From JAAYAY01 sp964429355 (lineage in GTDB: Bacteria; Planctomycetota; Planctomycetia; Pirellulales; Thermoguttaceae), in NCBI GenBank assembly GCA_964429355.1, contig CAYSCH010000114.1, positions 1 to 23,638 of the forward strand: DNA of 23,638 bases. Reading direction: 5' to 3'. Made by a program: the position numbers and the translations under genes. Under the pieces are notes generated by a model. The model worked only from the letters and a program-made list of their open reading frames with translations. It was not told where the DNA came from and did no database searches. The stretch's first letter is position 1; every line of letters starts with the position of its first letter. Of the stretch, positions 7,225 through 15,820 are shown in pieces.

Positions 7225-8326
7225 TTCCGAGGGCCTCGATCTGCGGGTCTTCCATGATGATCATGGGGGCAGCGAACTCGATTCCTTCGACCCATACGTT
7301 GTCGGATTGGGGGGACTGCCGCCAAATGGTCTTTTGCTTCTCGTTCAGGAGTGGAAGGACCAGATTCTCAGGGATCTGCGGCGAGACTTGGATATTGTGA
7401 GCCACGAGGCTGAGCCATCGTCCCCAGTTTTCCTGGTAATTGGCGGTGAGGGATTCGATCAGTTTCTGACGCTGATCGGGCGACAGGGCCAGGTCCTTGT
7501 CGAGCCTGGCCACGAGGTTCAAGACGACGGCCCGCTTGCGGAACTCGGCTCCCTGGGAGCACTCCTGTGCGTACTGGGAAGCCTGTTCGGGGCGAAGCTT
7601 CTGCTCGACGATCGCGGCCAGTTCCTGCTGAATGAGCACGCGAGGCTCCGGCATGGCCGTCGAGGCGTTTCTGGCTCTTCCCTGCCGGAACTGGTTCTGG
7701 GCCGTGGCATAGCGGCGGACGGCAGCGGCAAGACGATCTTGCGCGGCGGCGGCAACCTGACGGAGTTGTTCCTCGCTAGGCTCGCAGACTCGGCGAAGGA
7801 AGGCCAGCTCNNNNNNNNNNAAGGGCTTGAACTGGGGGAGATACTGCTTTTCCAGGGCCTGGACGTTCGGATCGGTGGGTTCTCCAAGGGCGCCGGCGAG
7901 GACCTCAATCATCGATGGGTTCTCGGCGGCGGGCGCCATCCCTGCGGCGGCAAGCGGTGCAGGCCGAGCTTGTGGTGGGGGAGGTGCGTTTTCGTATCCG
8001 CGGGGAAGGTCGTTGGGAGCGACTCTTGACGAGGGAGCGGTTTTCGCGGCAGTTTGCGGCTTTTTTCGCGATGCTTCCGACAGGACATCCAGCACCGATC
8101 GACCCGCTGCCGCGGGCGGAGGTTGTCTGGGCGGGGGGTTCTGCCGGGCCGGTGTGGAGTCTTCATAGCCCCGCGGGACTTCGGCCGCAAGAGAGGCGGG
8201 GGCCAGGGCGACCAGGGAGAGCAGGGCTGGGAGAATTGCGAGGGAGCGGGACGATCGTGCGGTCGAACTGCGGGGACAGGCCGACGGGGGTCGCACAGGC
8301 GGTTTGGAATGGGGCGGGCAACGCAT
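7214..8326 (-). CDS. Secreted alpha-helical protein of unknown function with duplicated PRGYE region
   Basis: A 370-residue protein as read through a 10-N assembly gap (residues 169-172 undefined). Residues 28-48 (SLAILPALLSLVALAPASLAA) look like a signal peptide after a basic n-region. A two-copy unit follows: VPRGYE at 50-55 with RSVLDVL near 76-82, then LPRGYE at 107-112 with PSMIEVL near 137-143, joined by Pro/Ala-rich linkers. The C-terminal 200 residues are helical (CEPSEEQLRQVAAAAQ, LRPEQASQYAQECSQGAEFR, LSPDQRQKLIESLTANYQEN, LLNEKQKTIW). They resemble the downstream neighbour in the same order, so the two genes are probably tandem paralogues. The start is 5 nt after the DUF4175-like gene and the stop overlaps the next frame by 11 nt. 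The true length depends on the gap being 10 nt. No known function. Confidence 0.78.
   Translation of the reverse strand: MRCPPHSKPPVRPPSACPRSSTARSSRSLAILPALLSLVALAPASLAAEVPRGYEDSTPARQNPPPRQPPPAAAGRSVLDVLSEASRKKPQTAAKTAPSSRVAPNDLPRGYENAPPPPQARPAPLAAAGMAPAAENPSMIEVLAGALGEPTDPNVQALEKQYLPQFKPXXXXELAFLRRVCEPSEEQLRQVAAAAQDRLAAAVRRYATAQNQFRQGRARNASTAMPEPRVLIQQELAAIVEQKLRPEQASQYAQECSQGAEFRKRAVVLNLVARLDKDLALSPDQRQKLIESLTANYQENWGRWLSLVAHNIQVSPQIPENLVLPLLNEKQKTIWRQSPQSDNVWVEGIEFAAPMIIMEDPQIEALGNGF
7811..7820. other. Assembly gap (10 N)
   Basis: Ten undetermined bases lie inside the minus-strand gene at 7214-8326. The reading frame is open on both sides in the same phase when the gap is taken as 10 nt, but a fixed run of ten may be a scaffolding placeholder rather than a measured length. 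Confidence 0.98.
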
Positions 8327-8331
8327 GGGTT

Positions 8332-11300
8332 TCAGTTGTGTGGTTGGGGGTGTTCGAGGCGGCTGAAGTACTCGTCGAGGCCGGCACGAAATTCTTCGGG
8401 AAGGGTCCGTCCCGAGTCGCCGACGGCCTGATGGACGGGGCGATTCTCGCGGACCTCACCCGGGTTGACGCCGATCCCCAAGAGGGCGAGGGCGGAATCG
8501 ATCGTGTCGCCGGTGCCGCCGCCACCGGGAGACGAGCCTCCTCCGCCTCCGCCCTTGGGATTGATGCGGCGGGACTGGAGGAGGAGCTCGATGACCTCGG
8601 TTTCGGCACCGATGGCAGGGGGGCCCGTTTCGGGGCTGGCAAGGATAGCGGATGTCTCGTTCATGACGGTGGCAACGGTCTGGAGCAACTGGATCTCCTT
8701 GGCGAACTCGACCTGAGCGTCGGGCAGGTCTTGAATCTGGCCGTTGACTTTGACGATGCGTTCTTCGAGGGCGTCCTGGGTGCTGGAGAGTTCTTTCGCC
8801 CGTTTGGCGTAGTCCTGGCCGGCGAGGGCGGGCCGGGCCTGTTCGGCAACGCGAGTCTCTTCGCGGAGGTTGACTTCGGCTTCGAGGATTTGCAGGACTT
8901 CGAGGACGATTGCCGGCGGGAGGCTGGCCTGGAAGCCGCCGCCGCGGCAGGTGCCGCAGGAGGCCGGATCGACGAGATCTTCCGCCCAGCGGTCCATGGT
9001 GTCCCACCAGTATTCACACTGCGCGATCGACAAGCCGGGTTCATGGGGTACCTCGTCGGCGAGCTGCCGGAGGCCACCGACGACATCGTCGGTCTTCATT
9101 TCCTCCAGGACTGTCTGGAACTTGACGAACTTGCGGCGATGGAAGAAGGCCTCCATGTCGTCCATGATCCGCGAGACGTTCTGGCTGCTCTTGGTCTCGA
9201 CCGAGGCGAGCTCGGCGTAGACCTTGCGATTCTCCGGGGCGACGCCGGCTTCGCTGACACCGAAGGAATCATCGAGCAGATCGCCAATGCGTCCGGCGAC
9301 CTGATACTGCTCGCGAGAGGCGGCCTTAAGCCGCTTGACCAGAGTGCTGCCTTCAAGGTTGGCGAGGATGTTGTTGAGTTCGTTGACGATTTTTTCGAAT
9401 TCGGCAAGAAGATCTTCCTGCTGGCGGACGGCCTCCTGGATGGTCTCCTCGGCAGGTGGAGGCGGATCCCCTTGTTTCGCAGCACCCAAGAGGGTCGTGG
9501 TGGGGAGGCGGAGCCCAGGGCTGGAAGGAGCCTTGGGGGGCGAGGGTTGCTGGGGTTCCTTGTCAGGCGGCTGAAGGGAAGACTCGCCGTCGACGACCTG
9601 GGGAGCCGGTGGCGGTGACTTCTGCTCGGGGGATTCCTCGGGCGGCGGGGAGGCGGCGCTGGCGCGAGACTTGCCGGCCTTGGGGCCCGAGGTGGCTGGC
9701 TTGGTGGAGGCGGCCACACGGGCCTTGGAGGCCTCCTGGAGGAGATCCGCGACCGACGGCATGCGGTTGGCGGCGATGTCTTTGAGGATCTGGAGCATCT
9801 CGGCCCATCGATCGAGATGGCCGACATCGAATTGCGGATTGCGCGAGGCCTGGCGAAGGAGTTCCTCGCCCGTGGCAGTCAGGTTCGACAGGCGGCGGCT
9901 GTTGGCCCGTTCGGCCGCTGCCTGATCCTCGATCCGGCGGCGGGTTTCGGGCTGGTCGAGCTGGTCGGCGGGCAGGTCGCGGAGCTGTTTGTTGGTTTCG
10001 TGCAACTGGAGTTCACGGTCGCGGACTTCCAGCGACTGGCGGTGCCACTTGCCCAGTTGTTCAGTCATCCAGACGGCGTGCTGCTCGGGAGTAAGGATGT
10101 AGAGGACGCAGGTATGGGAGTAAACACGCTGGCGGCCGGGCAGGTAGTCGTCGGCGAAGACACGCAACTCGATGGGTTGGGGCTCGATGCCCAGGGACCT
10201 GGCGGAAAAGGTGCCGGCCGCATCGACGGAGGTCTTCTCGAATCCGCCGGCAGCGAGGATGCGGTCGCCCTGGGCGGGATTTTCGATCACGGCATCCTTG
10301 ACGGCAGTCCACTCGATGCCGATCTGTTTGACGCCGAAATCGTCCTGGGCCTTGACGCGGAAATTGAGTTGCTCCGAATCGAGGACGACCTTGGCGCGAG
10401 GCAGGTCCTCGCAGGCGAGGGTGGGTGCTTCGTCGTCGGAGGCGGTGACCGTGAGGGTGAACGGCTCTTTGCCGGCAAGGCCGAAGCGGTCTTCCCAGCG
10501 GAACTCGACCTGGCGGGTCTGGAGGACATCGGCGACCGGACTGCGGATGACGGAGTCGTCAGGGGATTGGGGTTGTCCGTCGACGGATGCGGACACGAGG
10601 GGGCGGCTGGCGGTGGCAACAAAACTGGCTCGACTTCCCTTGACGAGGGAGACAGAGCCTCCGCGGACGTCTTCCGTGGAGGGTTGGGGCCGGCCGAGGT
10701 AGTCGGGCAAGGTCACATCGGCCACGATCGACGTGAGCTCGGGGCGGAGGACGGGCTGGATGCGGAGGCCGTGCCGGAAATCGCCGATGGCCACGCGGAG
10801 GCGGCCCTCAGAGATCTGTGGGGGAAGATCGAACTGGTAACTTCCCTGGTTAAGGGGCGACTCGACGGGGGTTTGATTGTCGAATTGGGCCCGGCCGCGC
10901 CGAGGTTGCCAGAGAGAGTCGGCTGCCAGTCGCATGCTGACCTGGAAGGGTTCGCCGTGAGGGACGACGATCTGGTGAGGCGACTTTTCCAGTGCGGCGA
11001 AAGTGTATCGGGGGATACTGGCCCAGGGGGTGAGGAATCGAGCCCAGGCGTTGGCGGCCGCCGCGGAGAGGGTGACGCCGAGAGCAAGGACCGTGATCAG
11101 CAAGGCCGCGGAAAGCCAGGCCCAGGTGCGGTATCGCGAGGCGGGGGTGGCGTCGGCGAGGTCGCGCCGGCGGGCATCGTCGGCGACGTTACGAATAGCC
11201 GCTTCGCAGAGGGCCCGCGATCGGGCCTGCTCGCCTTCGCTGTGGGCGAGTTCGATGATTCCCAGCAACTGGTCGCCGAGCCGAGGAAGTTTCGCGCTGA

Positions 11301-11595
11301 GGAGACGGGCGAGCTGCTCGAGCCGGCGGCGGCGCCAGATCCAGCGGTGGAAGTAGAGCGGAACGACCGCGCAGCCGCCAAGAGCGGCCAGGAGGAACAG
11401 GAGCCGCAGCCAGCGGGGCGTGTCCCAGAGGCGATCGACAGCGAAGACGCAGAGAAATGCCATGATCACCGCGAAGACGGCTATGCCTGCCGCTTCGGCC
11501 AGCTTGATCGTCCACACCCGGCGGCGAAAGCCGAGCAACTGGGATTCCAGGGTCGCCGGGAGACGCAAGGGGTCGGGGTGGTTTGGGGTGGACAT
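8332..11595 (-). CDS. DUF4175-like membrane protein with long coiled-coil region
   Basis: A 1087-residue protein with N-terminal membrane segments at about 33-53, 62-82 and 159-180, then an exported-side beta-rich part. The segment FLTPWASIPRYTFAALEK (187-204), followed by an IVVPHGEPFQVS-type strand, is characteristic of DUF4175-like proteins found beside VWA genes. After about residue 500 come long charged helices likely to form coiled coils (LQLHETNKQLRDLPADQLDQ and others). A Pro/Ser/Lys-rich linker follows, then more helices, a Gly-rich stretch GGGGGGSSPGGGG at about 1015-1027, and a terminal LPEEFRAGLDEYFSRLEHPQ tail. That tail may be a docking element. No enzyme motif is seen. The ATG at 11595 is 44 nt after the VWA/GATase-like gene; the next gene begins 5 nt after its stop. 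The role is unknown; by context it is a structural partner of the MoxR/VWA complex. Confidence 0.8.
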   Translation of the reverse strand: MSTPNHPDPLRLPATLESQLLGFRRRVWTIKLAEAAGIAVFAVIMAFLCVFAVDRLWDTPRWLRLLFLLAALGGCAVVPLYFHRWIWRRRRLEQLARLLSAKLPRLGDQLLGIIELAHSEGEQARSRALCEAAIRNVADDARRRDLADATPASRYRTWAWLSAALLITVLALGVTLSAAAANAWARFLTPWASIPRYTFAALEKSPHQIVVPHGEPFQVSMRLAADSLWQPRRGRAQFDNQTPVESPLNQGSYQFDLPPQISEGRLRVAIGDFRHGLRIQPVLRPELTSIVADVTLPDYLGRPQPSTEDVRGGSVSLVKGSRASFVATASRPLVSASVDGQPQSPDDSVIRSPVADVLQTRQVEFRWEDRFGLAGKEPFTLTVTASDDEAPTLACEDLPRAKVVLDSEQLNFRVKAQDDFGVKQIGIEWTAVKDAVIENPAQGDRILAAGGFEKTSVDAAGTFSARSLGIEPQPIELRVFADDYLPGRQRVYSHTCVLYILTPEQHAVWMTEQLGKWHRQSLEVRDRELQLHETNKQLRDLPADQLDQPETRRRIEDQAAAERANSRRLSNLTATGEELLRQASRNPQFDVGHLDRWAEMLQILKDIAANRMPSVADLLQEASKARVAASTKPATSGPKAGKSRASAASPPPEESPEQKSPPPAPQVVDGESSLQPPDKEPQQPSPPKAPSSPGLRLPTTTLLGAAKQGDPPPPAEETIQEAVRQQEDLLAEFEKIVNELNNILANLEGSTLVKRLKAASREQYQVAGRIGDLLDDSFGVSEAGVAPENRKVYAELASVETKSSQNVSRIMDDMEAFFHRRKFVKFQTVLEEMKTDDVVGGLRQLADEVPHEPGLSIAQCEYWWDTMDRWAEDLVDPASCGTCRGGGFQASLPPAIVLEVLQILEAEVNLREETRVAEQARPALAGQDYAKRAKELSSTQDALEERIVKVNGQIQDLPDAQVEFAKEIQLLQTVATVMNETSAILASPETGPPAIGAETEVIELLLQSRRINPKGGGGGGSSPGGGGTGDTIDSALALLGIGVNPGEVRENRPVHQAVGDSGRTLPEEFRAGLDEYFSRLEHPQPHN

Positions 11596-11639
11596 GGTTA
11601 CGGGATCATGATTATCAGACTGTATGGTTTATTACTTGG

Positions 11640-13841
11640 TCAAATCAGGCCGATACTTTTTCTGCCGATCCAAAAGGCGGTCATGAGGACGATGAGGAAG
11701 CCGGCGACCAGCGGATGGCTCCAGAGCTGGACGCGTCGGACGGAGGGGGCCGGTTCGGGTAGGCTGGCCAGGACCGAGAGGACCTGGTCGAGCTGGCCGG
11801 CCTGGACGACCCGGCCGCGGGACACGCGGGCGATTTCGTCGAGGACCTCGGGTCGAGCGGGGCGTCCGACCCGTTCGATGGCGATGCCCTGGGCAAAAAA
11901 AGACGCTTCGAGGGTGGCGCCGGTTTGCTTGCAGGCGAGAACGACCTGGTGTTTGCCGGGCTCTCGGGGAGTGAACCGGGCCGAAAACGCTCCCCACTGG
12001 TCGGCGGACGAGACCAGTCCGATCGATTCGGCTTTTCCCGACGGGGCGGTAATGCGTACGGTGACATCGCCGTGCTGGAGGGGTTCGCCGCTCTTATCCA
12101 TGACATTGGCGCTGAGGGTGAGGGTACCGTCGATCTGGGGCTGGTCGGGGGAGTAGTAGAGGCGCATGGTCTCGCCCTTGGCCATATTGCGCTGGTAGGC
12201 CATCCAGCGGACGACCTGGCCCCAGAAGCGATAGTGGTACTTATCTTCGACCCCCTTGCGCCAGCGCCACGCTCCGTCGGTGCCCATGAAGAGAACCTTG
12301 CCGGCCCCGTAGGTACGGGTGACCAGGAGTGGAAGGCGTCCGGACTCGTTTTCGACATCCTTGTGGACCGCCAACACTTCACAGCCGGCGCGAGCCCGGA
12401 TGACGGGGGCGTACCACTGAAAACCGGGAAGCCCCTCCCAGACCTCGAAGTTTTCCTCTTCCAGGTCGGCGAGCTTCGTGAGCAGGCTGCGGCGTCCGAG
12501 TTCGGTGAGCGCAAACTGGCAGGGAGTGCGGGATCCCCAGCCGCCCGGCTTCCGCTCGTCGAGGACCACGGGATAGAGGGCGTCCAGATCGGTGTCGCGC
12601 AAGGAGAGCTGACGACCCTGCCAGCCGGGCATGAAGACGATGCCGCTGGCCTGATGTTCGACAAGCCCCTTGAGCCACGAACACTGCTCGAGGGTAAGCT
12701 GGGCATTGTCGAGCCCGACGTCGCCGAGGAACACGACGTCGTACTTCGACAGTTCATCGAGCCCGTCGGGAAACTGCGGGATGTAATCGGAATTGCCGCC
12801 GCCGACCTTGGTCAAACCGGGGTGGAAGAGGAGACAGGACACGTCGACACCCGGATCACGCGAAAGGGCGTTGCGGAGGTAGCGGTATTCCCAGCGAGGC
12901 ACCGAATCGATGACGAGGACGCGAAGTTTCTCCTGGCGAATGGAAATGGGCACGGTGAGACGATTGTTGTCGGCGAGGGTCTCGTCGCTGTGCTTGGAGA
13001 TTTCAAGGGTGAGGATGACATCGCCGGTCGCTTCCGGTTTCCAGGCGATCCAGTCGTAAGTTCGCCCCATGGCGCCTACGTGGACCTCCTTGGAGACCTC
13101 GTGGCCCTCGGCGGTGCGGAGAACGGCGGTTGCCACATGGTCGCGCGGGAGGGAGCTTTCGAGGGTGAAGGGAATCCGCACCGCCTTACCGGCCACGCCG
13201 AAAGTGGGCGCATCGAGGCTGAGCAGCTCGACATCGGGCAGACGGGTGGACTGGCCGACGGGGACGGCCAGGACCGGAACACCCCGGAGGCGGAGGAGGG
13301 TCGCGGCCTGAACCGGCGGGAGGCCCTCGTTCCAATCGCCGTCGGAGACGAGGACGGCCCCGACGAGGTTTTTGAAGCGATCGAGGGATTCGGCCAGGGG
13401 CCGGTAAAGGTCCGTGCCACCGCGGGCATCGGTGCCGGAAAAGGGCTGGATGACCACGTCGAGACGCTGGCCAAGGGGAGTCCAGAAGGCTGGATCGGCC
13501 AGGGGCGCGGTTGCCTCGCGCCGGGAGGCTGGGGCAGCCTTTGTGGCCGGGTCAGCGGAGACGGCGTCGCAGGTGTCCATGCTGGGCGAGACGTCGCAGA
13601 GGACGGCGATGGAGGGCTTTTCCTTGGGGCGGAACTCCTGGACGAACTCGGGCTGGTTAAGCATCAGCGAGGCAAGTGTGACCAGGACGAGCCGCAACAT
13701 TTCCAGCAGCCCCACGGAAGTGCGGTAGCCGCTCCGCCGCCACGCGGTCAAACAGAATCCGGCCGTCACCAGGACCAGAAGGATCGAGAAAAACAGGGAC
13801 CACGGAGTCCAGAGGAAGGTCAGCGTGGGGAAGGCATTCAT
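11640..13841 (-). CDS. VWA-domain membrane protein with glutamine amidotransferase-like domain
   Basis: A 733-residue membrane protein. Two N-terminal membrane segments lie at about 13-33 and 45-61 and one at the C-terminus (SHPLVAGFLIVLMTAFWIG). A von Willebrand A fold follows the second helix with an apparently complete MIDAS: D83-x-S85-x-S87 in CDVSPSMD, T143 in GGTDLYRPL, and D167 in SDGDWNEG. The middle part, with LRVLVIDSVPRWEYRYLRNA and KYDVVFLGDVG, resembles the class I glutamine-amidotransferase-like domain seen in this family. I see no clear catalytic Cys-His-Glu triad, so it is probably non-enzymatic. The ATG at 13841 overlaps the upstream TGA as ATGA and was chosen over an ATG at 13895 inside the upstream gene. 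Its place after MoxR, DUF58 and BatA suggests a metal-dependent partner-binding role at the membrane. Confidence 0.86.
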   Translation of the reverse strand: MNAFPTLTFLWTPWSLFFSILLVLVTAGFCLTAWRRSGYRTSVGLLEMLRLVLVTLASLMLNQPEFVQEFRPKEKPSIAVLCDVSPSMDTCDAVSADPATKAAPASRREATAPLADPAFWTPLGQRLDVVIQPFSGTDARGGTDLYRPLAESLDRFKNLVGAVLVSDGDWNEGLPPVQAATLLRLRGVPVLAVPVGQSTRLPDVELLSLDAPTFGVAGKAVRIPFTLESSLPRDHVATAVLRTAEGHEVSKEVHVGAMGRTYDWIAWKPEATGDVILTLEISKHSDETLADNNRLTVPISIRQEKLRVLVIDSVPRWEYRYLRNALSRDPGVDVSCLLFHPGLTKVGGGNSDYIPQFPDGLDELSKYDVVFLGDVGLDNAQLTLEQCSWLKGLVEHQASGIVFMPGWQGRQLSLRDTDLDALYPVVLDERKPGGWGSRTPCQFALTELGRRSLLTKLADLEEENFEVWEGLPGFQWYAPVIRARAGCEVLAVHKDVENESGRLPLLVTRTYGAGKVLFMGTDGAWRWRKGVEDKYHYRFWGQVVRWMAYQRNMAKGETMRLYYSPDQPQIDGTLTLSANVMDKSGEPLQHGDVTVRITAPSGKAESIGLVSSADQWGAFSARFTPREPGKHQVVLACKQTGATLEASFFAQGIAIERVGRPARPEVLDEIARVSRGRVVQAGQLDQVLSVLASLPEPAPSVRRVQLWSHPLVAGFLIVLMTAFWIGRKSIGLI

Positions 13842-15820
13842 GTTGAGGCTCCTTCCCTGCGGCGGAGGCGAGGCAGGCAAAGGGCGGCCTCGCAAACGAG
13901 GGCCACGATCATGGCCGCGAGGAACAGCCGCCAGATTTCCTGGACGAGGGAGCGGGCACTGCCGGCCAGATCGTCGACGCGGCTGAACTGGAGTCCGCGG
14001 AAGAGGCCGACCACACGGGCGTCGGCCAGGACGGCAGCCTGGTCCTCGGCCGCCGGGCGGTTGACGGCCAGGAGCCGTTGGCCGGTTGCATAGACGCCTT
14101 GATGAAAGGGGTACTCGGTGGAGAGGGCCGTCTCGGCGCCAGAGAGACGCTGCCAGGACTCGGGGATTCCGGGGGGCGGGGGGCCGGCGACGAGATTTTG
14201 CGTGTTGCCGAGCACGGCCGCCCCGGACGCGATGGCCCGCTGGAGGGCGACGTAGAGCACGACGCCATCGAGGGCCAGGGAAGAATCGGATGGTGCGGGG
14301 GTGGTCGCGCAGAAGTAGACGCCGCCCTGGTCGGTCGTAGCCCGGGCGATGACGGGAGTTCCATCGCCGAGGTGGGCCAGTGGCGTCGATTCCCCGGAGA
14401 TAGTGCAGTATCGTTTAACCTGCAGGTCGCCGACGGGGAGGGCCTGGCCGCTCTGGGTGTTTGCCAGGAGCCCCTGGTCGCCTCGCCACGACTGGATTGC
14501 CAGTTTGTCGGACTGATCCACCCACGATGCCCAGCGGAGACCGAACAGTTCCTCGGTGCCGGGGGCATGAGGGGGAAGGAAAACCACCTGTCCAGCCCGC
14601 TCGACAAAGGACCGCACCAGCCTGGCTTCGTCACCCTGGGGGAGCGGGGCTTGCCAAACCAGAAGGGAGACTTGTTCCCAGGGAACGCTTGCCAGTTGCT
14701 CGATAGCCACGATTTCGGCGGCACAGTGGACGGTGGGGTCGGGGGGAATCGTGGCGGCCAGTTCGAGCGGCCAGGCGGCCTCCGGCTGGTCGGCGACGAT
14801 GATTGTCTTACGCACGGGCGGCTCGTCGAAGACGAAATAGCACTGGTTATCCGCCGGGTTGGCGTCGGCCGGGATGGAGACCCGTCCCCAGCCACGCTGG
14901 TGGTCGACTTCCACGGGGATGCGATAGTCGCGGAGTTCATGCTGGGGGCCGGTCATCTCGACGGTGACCTCGGAGCGAGCCCCATGGATTTCGAACTGGA
15001 GGGGGATCGACAGCTTATCGTCGGCGTCGTGCTCGCGGGCCAGGTGCAGGGAGACGAGGAGTTCGGCATGCTGGTCGGACTGCTGGCGGCGAACGCCGGT
15101 GACACGGACGGCGACGTTGCGAGAGACCCCGTCGGGGTACGGGAGCGGATGGAAGCGGACGCCCTGCGGCAACTGGAGGAAGCTCTCGCGGAGGGAATGC
15201 CAGCGGCCGCTGTCGGGGCGCCAGTCGTTTTCGCGAAGGTCGGAGCAGATCCAGATTTCGGTCCGCCCGGTGCGGTTGGCCTGGATATAGTCGCGGGCGG
15301 CCTGGAGCATGGCGGTAAGGTCGGCCTGGGCGCTGGCCGGTTCGGTGCAAGGGAGGTCGAGGAGGACGTCGGGGGACTGGATAGAGCGGGGCTGGTTGGT
15401 GGTGCTCTCGATGAGCACCCAGCGCGAGGAGCCGAGCGCGGCGAGGGTCTGGGCGAGTTGTTGCCGGCCGGACTGGAGCTTCGATTGGGTGGCGCCGGGC
15501 CCGCGCTCGTGCATGCTGGGGGAGCGATCGAGGAGGATGACGGTCGTGTCGGCCCGGCCGCCGGCGGTCAGTCCCAGCCAGCCGCTGGCCAGTGGCCGGC
15601 CCACGGCAAAAATAAGGGCCGCGACGGCAATGGTGCGGACCAGGAGAATGAGCCATTGCCGAAGGCGGGCGTAGCCCCGCGACATACGGTTGGCGGCCAG
15701 GAGAAACATCATGGCCGCCCAGTGGGTCGTCTGGTAGCGGCGCTGGTTGATCAGGTGGATGAGAATCGGGAGGCCGATCAGCGGCAGGGCGGCAAGCATG
15801 ATGGGCTGGAGAAAGCTCAT
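13838..15820 (-). CDS. BatA-domain/VWA membrane protein
   Basis: A 660-residue protein beginning with the BatA N-terminal signature: MSFLQPIMLAALPLIGLPIL, then IHLINQRR and a second membrane segment near 56-76 after RMSRGYARLRQW. A VWA-like domain starts at about 92 with the MIDAS motif D98-R-S100-P-S102 in LLDRSPSMHE; a later ICSDLREND supplies the distal aspartate. The central part carries beta domains and an amidotransferase-like segment (VPWEQVSLLVWQAPLPQGDE). A C-terminal membrane helix (WRLFLAAMIVALVCEAALCL) is followed by a basic tail. BatA-type proteins act with MoxR ATPases in envelope stress or complex assembly (the aerotolerance genes of Bacteroides are the namesake). The start overlaps the DUF58 stop as ATGA and the end overlaps the next start the same way. 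The family call is good; the substrate is unknown. Confidence 0.88.
   Translation of the reverse strand: MSFLQPIMLAALPLIGLPILIHLINQRRYQTTHWAAMMFLLAANRMSRGYARLRQWLILLVRTIAVAALIFAVGRPLASGWLGLTAGGRADTTVILLDRSPSMHERGPGATQSKLQSGRQQLAQTLAALGSSRWVLIESTTNQPRSIQSPDVLLDLPCTEPASAQADLTAMLQAARDYIQANRTGRTEIWICSDLRENDWRPDSGRWHSLRESFLQLPQGVRFHPLPYPDGVSRNVAVRVTGVRRQQSDQHAELLVSLHLAREHDADDKLSIPLQFEIHGARSEVTVEMTGPQHELRDYRIPVEVDHQRGWGRVSIPADANPADNQCYFVFDEPPVRKTIIVADQPEAAWPLELAATIPPDPTVHCAAEIVAIEQLASVPWEQVSLLVWQAPLPQGDEARLVRSFVERAGQVVFLPPHAPGTEELFGLRWASWVDQSDKLAIQSWRGDQGLLANTQSGQALPVGDLQVKRYCTISGESTPLAHLGDGTPVIARATTDQGGVYFCATTPAPSDSSLALDGVVLYVALQRAIASGAAVLGNTQNLVAGPPPPGIPESWQRLSGAETALSTEYPFHQGVYATGQRLLAVNRPAAEDQAAVLADARVVGLFRGLQFSRVDDLAGSARSLVQEIWRLFLAAMIVALVCEAALCLPRLRRREGAST

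Noticed and set aside
7915..9618. 567-codon open frame on the plus strand
   Set aside because: Antisense to the DUF4175-like gene and the secreted protein gene; no recognisable domain or signal.
9817..12156. 779-codon open frame on the plus strand
   Set aside because: It lies antisense to the DUF4175-like and VWA genes, which have clear domains and tight operon spacing. Its translation is low-complexity Gly/Glu/Arg/Asp-rich with no family motif, as expected for shadow frames in GC-rich DNA.
11925..14093. 722-codon open frame on the plus strand
   Set aside because: Antisense to the VWA/GATase-like gene with MIDAS motifs; composition is typical of a GC-driven shadow frame.
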